Source: Ptychodera flava (Eukaryota > Hemichordata > Enteropneusta > Ptychoderidae). Taken from it: DNA of 64,000 nt. This document shows, one piece after another, positions 55,201-63,567 of this stretch (positions within the stretch are counted from its first letter, which is position 1; the number at the start of each line of letters is the position of its first letter). The translations under genes were made by a program, and so were the position numbers. Where the stretch lies: positions 32,990,296-33,054,295 of the forward strand of contig NC_091945.1 of NCBI RefSeq assembly GCF_041260155.1. The letters run 5' to 3'. The notes beneath the pieces are model-generated. The model saw nothing but the letters and a program-made list of their open reading frames with translations, was not told where the DNA came from and did not search any database.

Positions 55201-58200
55201 CTCTCTGTATTGTGTTTTGTACATGGACAGATGTTTGCTTAAACTTCATGGCAACTGACAAGTGAAAAATATTTCTGAAATACTGAGTAGAAAATTTGCG
55301 TGTAGTTTTCATTCTAGTATGCAATGAACTTGGTTCTCAAATGATACTTAATCTAGCCTGCCTTTATGTTCTGCTCTCACTATAATATTAAACACAATCT
55401 GTGGACAAGTTCACGGACTACAAAAAGATATATTCATCATGCTCTGTAATGACCAAGGGAAGTATGAACACTTGACTCAACTAAATGTGTGTGATTTTGC
55501 TAAAACTTAAAGTATGTGGACGCTAAACAAATAATTTTTTCCTGACTGTACACCACTGCATACATTTTCAGATTCTCTGATACCATACTGGCAATACAAA
55601 CCACACAGTACATAACTGCATGATTTTGAGCTTGCATTACAAACTCATTTTTCTTTTTTTTTCTTTCTTTTTTTTTTTTTTGGGGGGGGGGGGGAGGGGG
55701 AATAATTTGCTTTTTCATCATTGCTGAAACACGTGGGCTGAGCTACCTCTGTCATACTATAGGATAATGCCTCAATCAGACTGGAACAATATTCACATGG
55801 AAGTTAGCCAACATTAAGCAAACCAAAGCTGTAACCACACGATGTTTTGATGTTCATAGCTTTGAGACAATGAGACAATTTACGGCAACGTAGAGAAATA
55901 AAATACCTGCAATAACAAATTGCAAATATACAGAGCTGTCTACTAACATTGGTTCACATCATTGGACATGCAATTCAAATCAAATTCACAAAACTTCTCT
56001 TATTCACAGAATTTATGAAACAACAATGCTGCTGAGACAATTCATAAAGGCTCTTCTACATAGCTTATTAACTGCAAATTATACACATGGAACAGAACAT
56101 ACCTTGTGACTGACCAGCAATATCCACACGCAGACGTCTGTTCTTCAGATTCTAAGCAGAGAAAGGATATTATTTCAATTTTATTAAGAAAGGTAATATC
56201 CACCTAGAAAGTGAAAGACTTAAACTTTGCTCAAACTTTCCTCAGTGAAACTTTCAACCATTTTCTTACCGAAGCAAGAATAAAATCAGGGGTCACCGTG
56301 CAAATTTGGTACTAGAGAGACAAATATCTTGCGATTTCTCAATATTTGAAATTCAAAATGGCCATCATCCTTGTGTTAACTCTATGGGAAAAAATAAAAT
56401 TTTCGATTTTCGAAAAACTAAGACGGTGAAAAACTTTTCTTTTGCCAAGAGCTTCAGAATGAGCCCCCATAAGTGGTAGGTCAGAGGAAAATCGATAAAA
56501 TTTGAAAGCCGCAATTTCTGTCCCTGAGAACAAGATTACCTGCCGAATCTTTGCATTTATGATTCAGTTTTGTGATGCAGGGGTGACAATACTTTCAGAT
56601 CATAATTGGTGGGACATCGACATGTCTTTATTTCATGCAAAACAAATGGGTTACAGTAGAATGTGTCTCCAGGACAGATATTCAGACTCTCAAACTTATT
56701 CTTTCAGAGCTCATTTTGAAGCTTATGGAGTAAATAAAGTTTTCAGCGGCCAAGTTTTGTGAAAATTTGGAATTTTATTTTCCCCCAAAGAGATAACACA
56801 GGGTTGGCAGCCACTTTGAATAGTATTCCAAATATCAGTAATGATGAGGTAATTTGTTTCTCTAATACCAAAGTTTGCATGGTGACCCCTGATTTTTATT
56901 CTTTATTTTGAAGGAGAATTATTGAAAGTTTGCTTGGGAAAATTCTTTCATTTCCGAGGTGTAAACTACCTCAGCACAAGTTCTGATTATTCTGTTATTC
57001 ATAAAAAATGGTGATTTTTGTATCCACACTTGATTTCTACAACATGTGAACTACCAGGTGTCTTTTAGCGTTTCCTTTATACAGCACCTATGAACTGGTG
57101 AGCAATAATACTTTTGAAATTTATGAGCAGCACTCAATTTCACCAAGCCTTGCCCACAATAATAGAACAGTTTGTACTGACTACAGTTTTGTTAGGGCCA
57201 TAGATCTAACAATAGTGTAATGGTGGTCAACTAGAAAAACCTTTAGCAAAGCCATTCTTGAATATATTGCTTAGGGGACAGACAAGTGACATTTTCTCTA
57301 CACTCGTCAAAAAATGTTCTGTCGGTGTTTATTTACAACTCTTCTTTTTTGAGATAGGGCTTCAACAACTTGGCACACTCTTGTTCACACAGACCAAGTC
57401 GTGATTTTTCCCAGCTGACAAATAATTTTATCTTGTTGACAATGACACGCAGGACTCAAAATCTGCTGTCTCATGCTGACTAAGACTATAACTCTTCACT
57501 GTTTCATGAAACATTTCACTTTAAGTTCTGTTTAGAAGGCCTACCTTTGAAGGAAGGCTTTCTAAGTAGCTTTGTAGAATCAAGGGAAACACTGACCGGT
57601 GAGGCGAGCCCATGCCTTTTAGGATGTGCATTTCAAAAACAGGTTAAATCACAGGGGAAAATTGAATTGCAAAGTTGACGGAATAATCATTTCAGTCGAG
57701 TGTATACTGATCAACACGAGACTTGAACAAATAGAGTACATTGTTATTCAGCCATATTTCTCTACCTGCTGCTGACTGTATCTGTTTCTCACAGGAAAGA
57801 CTCTTGGAATGATAACAAACCTCATTGTTTAAAGCCAAGGCATCCATTAACGACTGCACATCATCAAACTCTGCGTAACCAAATCCTTTCAATCTGCCAT
57901 CTTCTCCTCCTCCATCTCTTGGAAGACGCACTGCTGACACCTGAAACAAACACATTTTATCAAAACATTTCAAACCTGGCCAATCAGTTATGGCAAAATA
58001 AGCACAAAGATGTTACAGAGAAAATTGCAGTGGGAAATTTTAATGTTGAGTTACAATGTTATTATCATCTTTGACCATCTTATGAAAACATACAGAAGTC
58101 CTACTCAGCAAAGTATTACTAAATTAGAGATCTCTACCATTCATAAAGTGCAAGATCTAAGGCACATGACTGCACAAAAGTGATCATGAGCCAATAATCA

Positions 58201-61200
58201 TAAGATCTGAAAATGTAACCCTTATCCTGCCAAGTTTTTTATCATCCCATATGTTGTATTTAACAAAGACTTAAGCATTTGATGGCCCCTGAAAACATAG
58301 TTATTGTTATTATGATTTTTAATGACTTAATCAACTATAACGTACCATATCAAGATGAAATTACATGTAGGTTTTGGTTCAATATCGCTTTTTACTGACT
58401 TGGCAGACAGGAAAATGACAGGCCTGGCAGGATAAGGGAATACAACGCGGTAAGAGATTCAGTGAAACCTTCACCGCCATTTGTTTTCCTAGTCTATCAC
58501 TCTCAAATGTTCCTGGTGTGGAAAAAGATCTTTGAAAATGACAAACATAAAGACAGATGGTGGTATAAGCATAAATTTTGTACTCAATTTCTATTACCCA
58601 CAGCACTACACACTCCATGAATGTCTTTCCCTCCTAAATGAATTCAAATCCAAGACGCAACACGGCATTGGATCAATATGCAGCAGTGACCGAGTTGTAA
58701 GTACTGAAAGCAACTTACTTTCAATCCCTTGAAGAATCCCATGATATCCTCCTTTTCACAGTCATAAGGCAGATTACCCAGGAAAGCTGTGTACGGTGGA
58801 CTGCTAGGCAGACGACTGTGGTCAACGTCTACTGGTCGAGAACTACGGGGTGCAGTTGGTAATTTGGACAAGTCTATTGCTGGCTTGTTGTAGACGTCTG
58901 AATCCGGCCATGCTGAACTACCTGTAAATGTACCAATTTAACAATGGTTAACAGGATGTGGGAAAACCATCAAAATGCCCATTATGTGGACATGATCCTA
59001 TAAATAATATATGTGTAGAGATATTTTTGCATACAAAGACTATGTGTGTTCAGTATTGTACTCTAAGACAATAGGAAGCGCCACTAATTTACACATTATT
59101 TCCAAACGCAAAGAGAGTTTATGTGTATTACAATTACAATTACTGATACACGGCTGGCATAAAGAAACATTTCTGATTATGTATCAGCCAAAAAGCTAAT
59201 TACAAGTTTATTGGGATAATTTTGTAGCCAATCTGTTCAACAGTTTTTTTAATTTTGCCAAAATTTGACAGAAATCTTATCTTATCTGAGCAATTGCATA
59301 ATGACATTCTGATTGGTAGTTGTAAATTACGCTTCTGGATATTTCTGTACATTAATGAACATGCACACTGCTCTTGTCATCGTATTTTAAAGAAAACATG
59401 GAGTTAAGCATATTGCTCCACGTGCGAAATAACAGCTTGGGACAGTTCATATAACATACACTGACAGCAAAAAATAAATGGACAGATCCACAAATAGTAG
59501 CAGTAACAATGAGCCTATGGATATTAACTTTTGACTCCGCTTTTTATACACTTGTATTCAGTGTGTTACAAAGGTTGTATATATGTAAGCATTTGATATA
59601 CAGAGGCTTTGGGACTGAAATTATCCACATCATGCCTGAAAACACAGCAAAGCAACAGATCTACTTTTAAACTGAGATACATCCTTTGAAGACGTTACAA
59701 CTTGACAAACTGACAAACCTCAGTGTACTTGGTAATGGTACTTAACACTCGTCATATACGATGATATCACCTTAGTTTTGAGTACACGCCTCATTTTAGA
59801 AGGGCATTCTTGTGATGTACAAAAACATTGACCTCTCAACTTTTTCCCCTTTCATCACTCTATTTTGCCGAGACAGTCTGTTGTTAAAGATTCAATGATC
59901 TCCCTGGACCTATTTATCACTCATTGGGGTGAAAGGTCAAATTAGACTGATTTTCACATTAGCATATGGGCCGTAGACTCTGTCATAGATTACAGAATGA
60001 CTTGCCAACAAAGCTCTTGTGAACTGTAAGGAGAACAGAATTACTGCTACATAGCTGAATATCTTTGATTAAAACAAACCTGTCCACTTTCATGAAGATA
60101 ATGTATTAATCTAAGTAACGGTTGAGCTTCTACCACTGTAGCTTGTAAATTATCAACAACAAAATTACTGACATATAATTTTTAAAGATAAAGCTGGCAA
60201 GATAATTGACCCTATGCGACCTTACATCTGGTTACTTTCAGCAGCGTTAATCTCCCACTTTGATTGGACATTCTGTAACAACCCACTAACTTCACTGTAT
60301 TCTGTACAGAACTGTAATGAACTGTATTCCTTTTCAAGCAAAGTTACTCTTCCTGTCTTTCGATCAAATTTGAATTCTTCATTTGGTAAGATGTGGAATT
60401 TTGAAAACTACATGCAACCATAGACGGTGAAGTGGAAGCCACTGTCTATGATACAACCAAACACATCAGGATGTAAGGTCACAAAGGGGTCATGAACACG
60501 ACCTATTAACATTCAACCCCCGCATTCTTCTTTCCTATCTATATTTCTAACTACACGATGGAAACATAGACTGGTGACTGAAAGCAAGAGTTTGGGAAAA
60601 TATGATGGTGAAGAAGTTTCCATAACATTAGGCATCCTTGCATTCAAAATGATCTGTTAATACACATTTTAAGAAACTACTATTCTGCATGCATCAGAGC
60701 CATTGGACATTCACATCAACACCCAAAATATTGTATTACACTTTCCAAAATTCTAGATGTTGCATCAACATCATGATTCATGTAGTAAAATTTGAAACAA
60801 TATCTGGTTGTTAGTATACTTGTCCTCCAACCACAAGGTTCCATCTACTGACCTCCTTCATTCTCAAGATCGTCTGTCTCGTCTGCCCATGAGTTACCAG
60901 ATTTGAACACGAATGGGGCAGGACTGCCACCACCTCCAGAATCATTGGACAGAAACTCAGTCAAGTTCACCGTCTTTCCCTTCAACTTGCCCTTCTTCTT
61001 CCCTGATATTAAAAAAAACATGTACAAAACAGTCAGAAAATGCAGCAGTCATTGGCATCTGTCATATTCAGTCTCATTATCAGGGATTTGAAGATGACCA
61101 AGATACTTAGAACGGAAGCTTGATTATTAAAACATGTTTTTTTTTAATTCTTTTCTATGATAAAAGTGAGTAGAATGTATGTACCCGGAACTTTGTATAT

Positions 61201-61978
61201 CAGAACAATTGAAATGCTTAGCCCATAATATTTAGAGTTATGATACGCTTACAAGCTTGTGCTAGTTGTCATCTTACTGGCCCTTGTGGTAAACCTTGGG
61301 CAGCCCATGTGGTTGACACACATCAGGGACCATTACATTATCAATGAAATAAGACTGATTCCAGATTCTTATTTGTCCTGCAAATTTTGATTCCTGTAGC
61401 TGATCAGAATAGGCAGACCTACAGTTCACAATTTATCGCAAGTGGCAACGATAACGGCAAGATCAACCCGGCTATCGCCATGAGTACATGACTGAGAATA
61501 TTACTGGCATGAATGAGATTCGCTTGACTCTGGTATCAATCGAACCCACGTTTGTAGAAATTTTAGGGCTTCGACGCGCTCAAATTCACTGTTCTGTAGT
61601 TAGGCGACAAACATCACCAGAAAACGACACGTTTGTTGTCGATTTTTGTTGTTAAACGCATTTTGAAAATCAAAAAGCTTGAAAATAATGCTCGGGATGG
61701 CACATTTCCAAGCATATGGTAAAATTTCTGGACAGGAACGTGTGCAGGCGCTAGGCGGAGATCACACGTCAATCCATGCTGTGTTGCGTTGAAGTCATTC
61801 ATTTAGCGAGACGAACACATAAGTTGAGTCGACTTGACCGAAACAAATAATCTGTAATAAAGCTATTTATTTTGTCGTTAACAAAATCATGGAAATTTAG
61901 CCACGACACACAGGAAAATGTCGAAAGTTAACTTCCATGGTGACTGCATTAGACATGTTGCTTACCTGGGGCGGCCAT
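34156..61978 (-). CDS. EIF4B: Eukaryotic translation initiation factor 4B (complete, 15 coding exons)
   Basis: eIF4B is a cytoplasmic RNA-binding cofactor that stimulates the eIF4A helicase and helps the 43S complex load on mRNA. Exons (minus strand): 61978-61966, 61002-60853, 58921-58719, 57940-57821, 56151-56103, 54807-54670, 51956-51855, 51586-51476, 51024-50824, 50122-49937, 48411-48177, 47383-47265, 46857-46483, 37047-36866, 34233-34156. They total 2262 nt and 753 residues, with all GT-AG joins in frame. Domains: basic start MAAPGKKKGK, SWADETDDL (about 44-52), one RRM at about 97-174 with RNP2 AFLGNLPY and RNP1 LKGFGYAEF, a DRYG-rich region (179-424), SIFGGAKPVDTAARER (459-474), APPPKENxW twice (583-591, 638-646), an Arg-rich stretch, and an acidic C-terminus DDDDNDNDNNSD. 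It is longer than the human protein (about 611 residues), mainly through the DRYG region. Confidence 0.96.
34234..36865 (-). other. eIF4B intron 14
   Basis: 2.6 kb of AT-rich intron. It contains a solo arm of the fold-back repeat family at about 34370-34615. Nothing else was recognised. Confidence 0.6.
34370..34615. repeat. Solo arm of the fold-back repeat family
   Basis: It contains the family signature: ggcggccattttcaatttca, atattagtaaatg, tttctctggtaccaaactgt and gcatggtgacccctaat, then ...ctttcgaggtgcaaactt. It matches the right arm of the element at 56210-56985. Confidence 0.65.
36866..37047 (-). CDS. EIF4B: eIF4B exon 14
   Basis: 182 nt, phase 1 in and 0 out, donor GTAAGA. It encodes an Arg/Asp-rich stretch (AGRGRGGGDRNRQDDRRPD) and ends SEPREMPKYEEPKPQ, resembling the APEPKKPEE region near the vertebrate C-terminus. 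The open frame in another reading frame over the same DNA is a shadow. Confidence 0.9.
37374..37490 (+). pseudogene. Possible N-terminal fragment of a Harbinger transposase
   Basis: An ATG opens MADKHIVQLLSTLFLCSVNQ followed by an Arg-rich RRLWRRN stretch, reminiscent of the Leu/Arg-rich N-terminus of Harbinger transposases. The open frame runs to 37544 but enters Penelope-derived sequence near 37490-37520. The assignment rests on element context. Confidence 0.35.
37807..38298 (+). pseudogene. Penelope RT/thumb fragment (longest intact frame)
   Basis: A 163-codon frame. Its first 40 residues are out of frame with the element. From FIGTQHELNEF (about 37933) on it reads as Penelope-like RT and thumb. 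The catalytic RFRDDVFF lies just upstream in another frame (37896-37922), so a frameshift near 37925 separates them. Broken relic, not a host gene. Confidence 0.8.
38749..38787 (+). ncRNA. Hammerhead-ribozyme-like hairpin at the Penelope 3' end
   Basis: CTGATGA is followed by a perfect 6-bp stem (GAAAAC / GTTTTC, loop TCT) and GAAACGT, the core layout of a hammerhead ribozyme. There is one extra A between CTGATGA and the stem, and convincing stems I and III were not found. Penelope-like elements are known to carry hammerhead motifs in their terminal repeats, which makes a degenerate copy plausible. Confidence 0.35.
39087..39292 (-). pseudogene. Myb/SANT-like DNA-binding protein fragment of the Harbinger element
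   Basis: From ATG 39292 the frame reads MDGVQVRSSRDRGNN and LSQEEIRLLISIW. After a one-base frameshift it continues RQVYEDVAAKAREKG and LERTAEQCHKKIKRLRA and stops at TAG 39087. This is the trihelix/Myb-like fold (three helices with spaced aromatic residues) carried as a second protein by PIF/Harbinger transposons. The 206-bp length is not a multiple of three, confirming the break. Confidence 0.65.
40665..40738. mobile_element. Partial copy of the CCCTTATCCTGCCA MITE
   Basis: ggttttggctcaatac, ttttactgacttaacagaat and ggtaggataagggtta match the right half of the element at 58215-58441. Confidence 0.6.
42640..43440. repeat. Tandem repeat, period about 147 bp, five to six diverged units
   Basis: Units restart with attgcccc(a/c)aaaat at about 42702, 42850, 42995, 43143 and 43288. 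Each contains tttca(a/t)cctaatttt, an 'aaaccctaagaacctg' segment, 'atatcaaagctatcagatcag' and a 'gaccaaaaaagg' end. Translated frames across it are artefacts. Confidence 0.8.
43561..43620. repeat. (CATA)n microsatellite
   Basis: About 14 CATA units with one CGTA change, directly after the 147-bp tandem repeat and before a tgcatatatacatatgcata palindrome. Confidence 0.95.
46190..46440. repeat. Dispersed repeat with 'caaggatt/ccaggactttcc' segments
   Basis: It contains cattcaaggattttcaagta at one side and tccaggactttccaggaggt ... atttcaaggattgtcctggg at the other. A similar 'tttttccaggactttccc' stretch is in intron 6 at about 53119. It directly follows the exon 13 donor on the transcript strand. 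Confidence 0.4.
46483..46857 (-). CDS. EIF4B: eIF4B exon 13 (duplicated APPPKEN motif)
   Basis: 375 nt, phase 1-1, the largest exon. It is rich in Ser, Pro, Glu and Lys and encodes PAPPPKENPWTIKRS and later APPPKENVWAKRAASG. Vertebrate eIF4B has one such motif (APPPKENAW). Likely phosphorylated and disordered. Confidence 0.94.
47265..47383 (-). CDS. EIF4B: eIF4B exon 12
   Basis: 119 nt. The acceptor is CAG|TTGG at 47384-47386. The AG 4 nt upstream would give an in-frame stop and is rejected. It encodes SWRDGRQRRDSDRSNDGWES and a Ser/Gly-rich tail. The SWR segment matches the PSWRSEE region of vertebrate eIF4B. Confidence 0.9.
47384..48176 (-). other. eIF4B intron 11
   Basis: 0.8-kb intron. 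Nothing recognised beyond the splice sites. Confidence 0.6.
48177..48411 (-). CDS. EIF4B: eIF4B exon 11
   Basis: 235 nt, phase 1 in and 2 out, acceptor TTCACACAG, donor GTTTGT. It encodes ERRKLQLQPRTQP, the hallmark SIFGGAKPVDTAARER, then a charged, probably helical stretch. Confidence 0.96.
48412..49936 (-). other. eIF4B intron 10
   Basis: 1.5-kb intron with one TTAACC mini-MITE at 49821-49907 near its 5' end. No other feature. Confidence 0.6.
49821..49907. mobile_element. TTAACC...GGTTAA mini-MITE, copy in intron 10
   Basis: ccttttcacccccatttc, aggtccaactctatgataga and ggtgaaagggtta match the family. The left terminal TTAA is lost. Confidence 0.6.
49937..50122 (-). CDS. EIF4B: eIF4B exon 10 (DRYG repeat exon)
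   Basis: 186 nt, phase 1-1, donor GTGAGA. It encodes GRRSFGSGYRNDDRYDSYDR and a Gly run. The GRRxFGSGYR block is conserved in vertebrate eIF4B and anchors the alignment. Confidence 0.94.
50465..50700. repeat. Solo arm of the fold-back repeat family
   Basis: It carries the signature gaattaacgcagggatggca, gccatcttgaacttcaaa, tcagtaaattt, and gcacagtgacccctgata, then an ...actttcaaggc end. It matches the right arm of 56210-56985. In eIF4B intron 9. Confidence 0.65.
50824..51024 (-). CDS. EIF4B: eIF4B exon 9 (DRYG repeat exon)
   Basis: 201 nt, phase 1-1. It encodes repeated R-Y-G-D-R-D units (GRYGDRDRYGDRDRGYGDRN), the densest DRYG stretch of the protein. In vertebrates this region mediates self-association and eIF3 contact. 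Confidence 0.93.
51476..51586 (-). CDS. EIF4B: eIF4B exon 8 (DRYG repeat exon)
   Basis: 111 nt, phase 1-1, donor GTTAGT as in exon 7. It encodes GYDRSDDRYDRYRANDYNSY and a tail YGGRSRGGYNDY, apparently a tandem duplicate of exon 7. Confidence 0.92.
51651..51742. mobile_element. TTAACC...GGTTAA mini-MITE, copy in intron 7
   Basis: 92 bp from ttaacctgttcaccc to ggtggtgaaagggttaa. The interior caggtccataatcacc ... acaatgggtttgggccaaac is almost identical to the copy at 54464-54556. Confidence 0.8.
51855..51956 (-). CDS. EIF4B: eIF4B exon 7 (DRYG repeat exon)
   Basis: 102 nt, phase 1-1, donor GTTAGT. It encodes GNDRYGRGGYDYDRYDSGRD and a tail YGGRNRGYGDY. The end is very similar to the end of exon 8. 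Confidence 0.92.
54111..54204. mobile_element. TTAACC...GGTTAA mini-MITE, intron 6 copy A
   Basis: 94 bp with ttaacccctttcaccccc at one end and ggtggtgaaagggttaa at the other, which are inverted repeats. The interior is caggtccaactttacc. Confidence 0.8.
54464..54556. mobile_element. TTAACC...GGTTAA mini-MITE, intron 6 copy B
   Basis: 93 bp from ttaacctgttcaccccc to ggtggtgaaaaggttaa, only about 260 bp from copy A. Confidence 0.8.
54670..54807 (-). CDS. EIF4B: eIF4B exon 6
   Basis: 138 nt, phase 1-1. It encodes a Gly-rich linker, then DQGPDRTDSDWRRPHDDMPP and ...REDRYRDIREYGGDR. The TDSDWR segment matches TDTDWR of vertebrate eIF4B. Confidence 0.93.
54808..56102 (-). other. eIF4B intron 5
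   Basis: 1.3-kb AT-rich intron with a short (T)n-(G)n tract at about 55655-55700. No other feature. Confidence 0.6.
55655..55700. repeat. Poly-T / poly-G tract
   Basis: A T-rich run is followed by about 12 G and GGGAGGGGG. This is a homopolymer tract and may contain assembly error. Confidence 0.85.
56103..56151 (-). CDS. EIF4B: eIF4B exon 5 (RRM C-terminal end)
   Basis: A 49-nt exon encodes NLKNRRLRVDIAGQSQ, the last RRM strand, and ends in phase 1 at donor GTATGT. It is too short to stand out as an open frame and is identified by its match to the eIF4B NRRIRVDVA segment and by its splice sites. Confidence 0.93.
56210..56985. mobile_element. Fold-back (long inverted repeat) element, complete
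   Basis: The left arm (about 56212-56410) and right arm (about 56765-56980) are inverted repeats of about 200 bp. The left contains caggggtcaccgtgcaaatt and aaaatggccatcatccttgt, and the right contains gcatggtgacccctgatttt and agggttggcagccactttga. Solo arms occur at 4645, 34370 and 50465. It lies in intron 4 of eIF4B. The 86-codon frame in its centre is not called as a gene. Confidence 0.75.
57821..57940 (-). CDS. EIF4B: eIF4B exon 4 (second half of RRM)
   Basis: 120 nt, 40 codons, phase 0-0, acceptor TGTTTCAG, donor GTTTGT. It encodes VSAVRLPRD...RLKGFGYAEFDD with the RNP1 motif. Confidence 0.96.
58215..58441. mobile_element. MITE with CCCTTATCCTGCCA termini
   Basis: Left taacccttatcctgccaagt and right, on the opposite strand, tattcccttatcctgccagg bound 227 bp in eIF4B intron 3. 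A half copy is at 40665-40738. Confidence 0.8.
58719..58921 (-). CDS. EIF4B: eIF4B exon 3 (first half of RRM)
   Basis: 203 nt, acceptor TTTACAG, donor GTAAGT, ending in phase 0. It encodes SSAWPDSDVYNKPAIDLSKL, then LPSSPPYTAFLGNLPYD with the RNP2 motif. Confidence 0.96.
58922..60852 (-). other. eIF4B intron 2
   Basis: 1.9-kb intron with one MITE at 60207-60492. Nothing else was recognised. Confidence 0.6.
60207..60492. mobile_element. MITE with TGACCC...GACCTTACATC termini and internal hairpin
   Basis: Left tgaccctatgcgaccttaca and right, on the other strand, tgacccctttgtgaccttac are inverted ends. A hairpin catagacggtg ... cactgtctatg lies at 60419-60450. In eIF4B intron 2. Confidence 0.7.
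60853..61002 (-). CDS. EIF4B: eIF4B exon 2
   Basis: 150 nt, acceptor ATATCAG, donor GTCAGT. It encodes GKKKGKLKGKTVNLTEFL... SGNSWADETDDLENEG, the conserved N-terminal block of eIF4B. Confidence 0.95.
61003..61965 (-). other. eIF4B intron 1
   Basis: About 1-kb first intron, somewhat richer in CpG near exon 1 (61540-61830). The minus-strand frame at 61614-61802 has no recognised similarity. Confidence 0.6.
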
Positions 61979-62110
61979 TTTGCAAATGGCGAAAGTTTGA
62001 GTAGCCCGGATGTTGCTACATATGTATATGGCCATGGAGGTAGGGTTGTATGGAATTATCATACAGAGGATGAACCCCGACTAACAACCACGGAAGTATA
62101 TCAGTGACCT
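61960..62110 (-). promoter_or_regulatory. eIF4B start region with palindromic YY1-like and ETS-like sites
   Basis: Around the start codon the minus strand reads GCCATTTGCAAAATGGCCGC. Two inverted ATGGC-type sites resemble YY1 sites, which often overlap the start in translation-machinery genes. ACTTCCG (ETS-like, complement CGGAAGT) lies about 115 nt upstream. No TATA box is evident at a matching distance. The promoter assignment is inference. Confidence 0.35.
61966..61978 (-). CDS. EIF4B: eIF4B exon 1 (start codon)
   Basis: The 13-nt coding part ATGGCCGCCCCAG precedes donor GTAAGC and encodes MAAP plus the first base of a Gly codon. The context AAAATGG has A at -3. The start matches the MAA... 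N-terminus of animal eIF4B. Confidence 0.88.
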
Positions 62111-62984
62111 GCTGAGCGTGATATGAGTTTCGGAGTTGTCACACGCATTGAACCACAGGGTATTGCAAGCAATATCAATAAATATCATGTATCATTACAC
62201 AAGCATCACCACAGGCTAATTAGACATTATTTTTGTTGATTTTTCCAGTTATGATAAAAATTAATAATAAATATTGATAAGCTATTAATATGAATGTTAC
62301 AGAATTATAAAATCTTGTTTTTTTACAAGTATTGTCGTCCATTTTGTGTAAATACCTTCTGGAAACCCTATTGTTGTTACAATTATTAATAATAATTAAT
62401 TATGATTATGATAATATTTTACACATTGTAATCTGCTTATGTAAACAACCCTCTGGGAACCCTTATTTAATTCACAATCTATGCCAATTACAACTGACAC
62501 CATTACCCATGTTCAGTCTACGGTGAAAGTTACTACACAGTGTATGTAAAGATGTCCTTCTTCAAATACATGTCTTGTTCCGATGATTCTTTTGTGCACA
62601 TTACTGCAAAGTTCTTTAATGAGCTGATGAAAGCTTATATAACATGTAATTTTGAGATGGCTTTCTCTTATCTCTTTCTTGCGAAATTTTTCAATCTTTT
62701 AATTCTTTTATTGTATTTCATTTTGTGCCAATGTCACTTTAATGTGTACACGGCTAACTAAATAATAAATAGTAAATACAGACAGACATAGATGCCATTG
62801 ACTTACCATTAACCATATTAGGTACCGTTCAGTTTTTACGACCGGGGGGGGGGGCCGGCAAAATCCAGGGGGGGTCATCAAAATTTTGGAATCCGCAAAG
62901 GGGGGGTCATCGCTTTTTCACTGGTAAGAAAGGGGGGGTCACCACATTTTCATAAACATAATACCAACAATAAAGTTCACTTTA

Positions 62985-63410
62985 TGCCATTGCCATGATC
63001 GACCCTCTTTACCAGCGGGCCGCCTTCGGCGGCCCACTACAATAAATATACATTATGTATTACCCATGACCCTCTTAACAGGCAGACGCCTTTGGCGGCC
63101 CACTCCAATTAGGTTTACTTCATGCAATGGCCATGATCACCCTCTTTACCGGCGGGCCGCCCCCCGCGGCCCACCCCAATAAATTGACTTTATGTAATAC
63201 CCCACGGCAATCTTAATGGCCGTGCGCCTTCAGCAGCCCTGTCCAGTAAAGTCTACTTTATGCAATAGCCATGATCGACCCTCTTTACCGGTGGTACCGG
63301 TGGCCCATTAGAATAAAGTTGACTTTACGTAATGGCCCATGACCCTCTTAATAACCGGAAGGCTGCCTTTGGCGAACCACTCCAATAAGGTTTACTTTAT
63401 ACAATGTCCA
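62985..63410. repeat. Minisatellite, period about 69 bp, six units
   Basis: Units alternate between forms starting ccatgatcgaccctctttac and cccatgaccctcttaa, each with a gccgcc/ggcggcc palindrome and ending caataaa(g/t)tttacttta. Restarts are at about 62992, 63064, 63131, 63204, 63268 and 63337. Confidence 0.85.
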
Positions 63411-63484
63411 TGGACATGAGTTGTCTATTGAAATGAAGTTAAAAATTGCCTTACAGTCGTCCTAATTAACAGACGTTTCAATGG

Positions 63485-63567
63485 ATGTGGCTGAGAAGTT
63501 TGTGCACTGGCATCTCTGCTACACGAATAAAGTGCGCGGCGTACCGGAGTTCAAATCCAAACCATGC
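63485..63567 (+). repeat. tRNA-like remnant (possible SINE head)
   Basis: GTGGCTGAGAAGTTTGTGCA resembles a tRNA A box and D-arm, and GGAGTTCAAATCC about 50 nt on resembles a B box. The anticodon arm and acceptor stem do not pair well, so this is a degenerate tRNA-derived sequence rather than a functional tRNA gene. Confidence 0.3.

Noticed and set aside
61495..61555. Minus-strand GTGGGTTCGATTGATACC resembling a tRNA B box
   Set aside because: No A box or cloverleaf could be drawn upstream.
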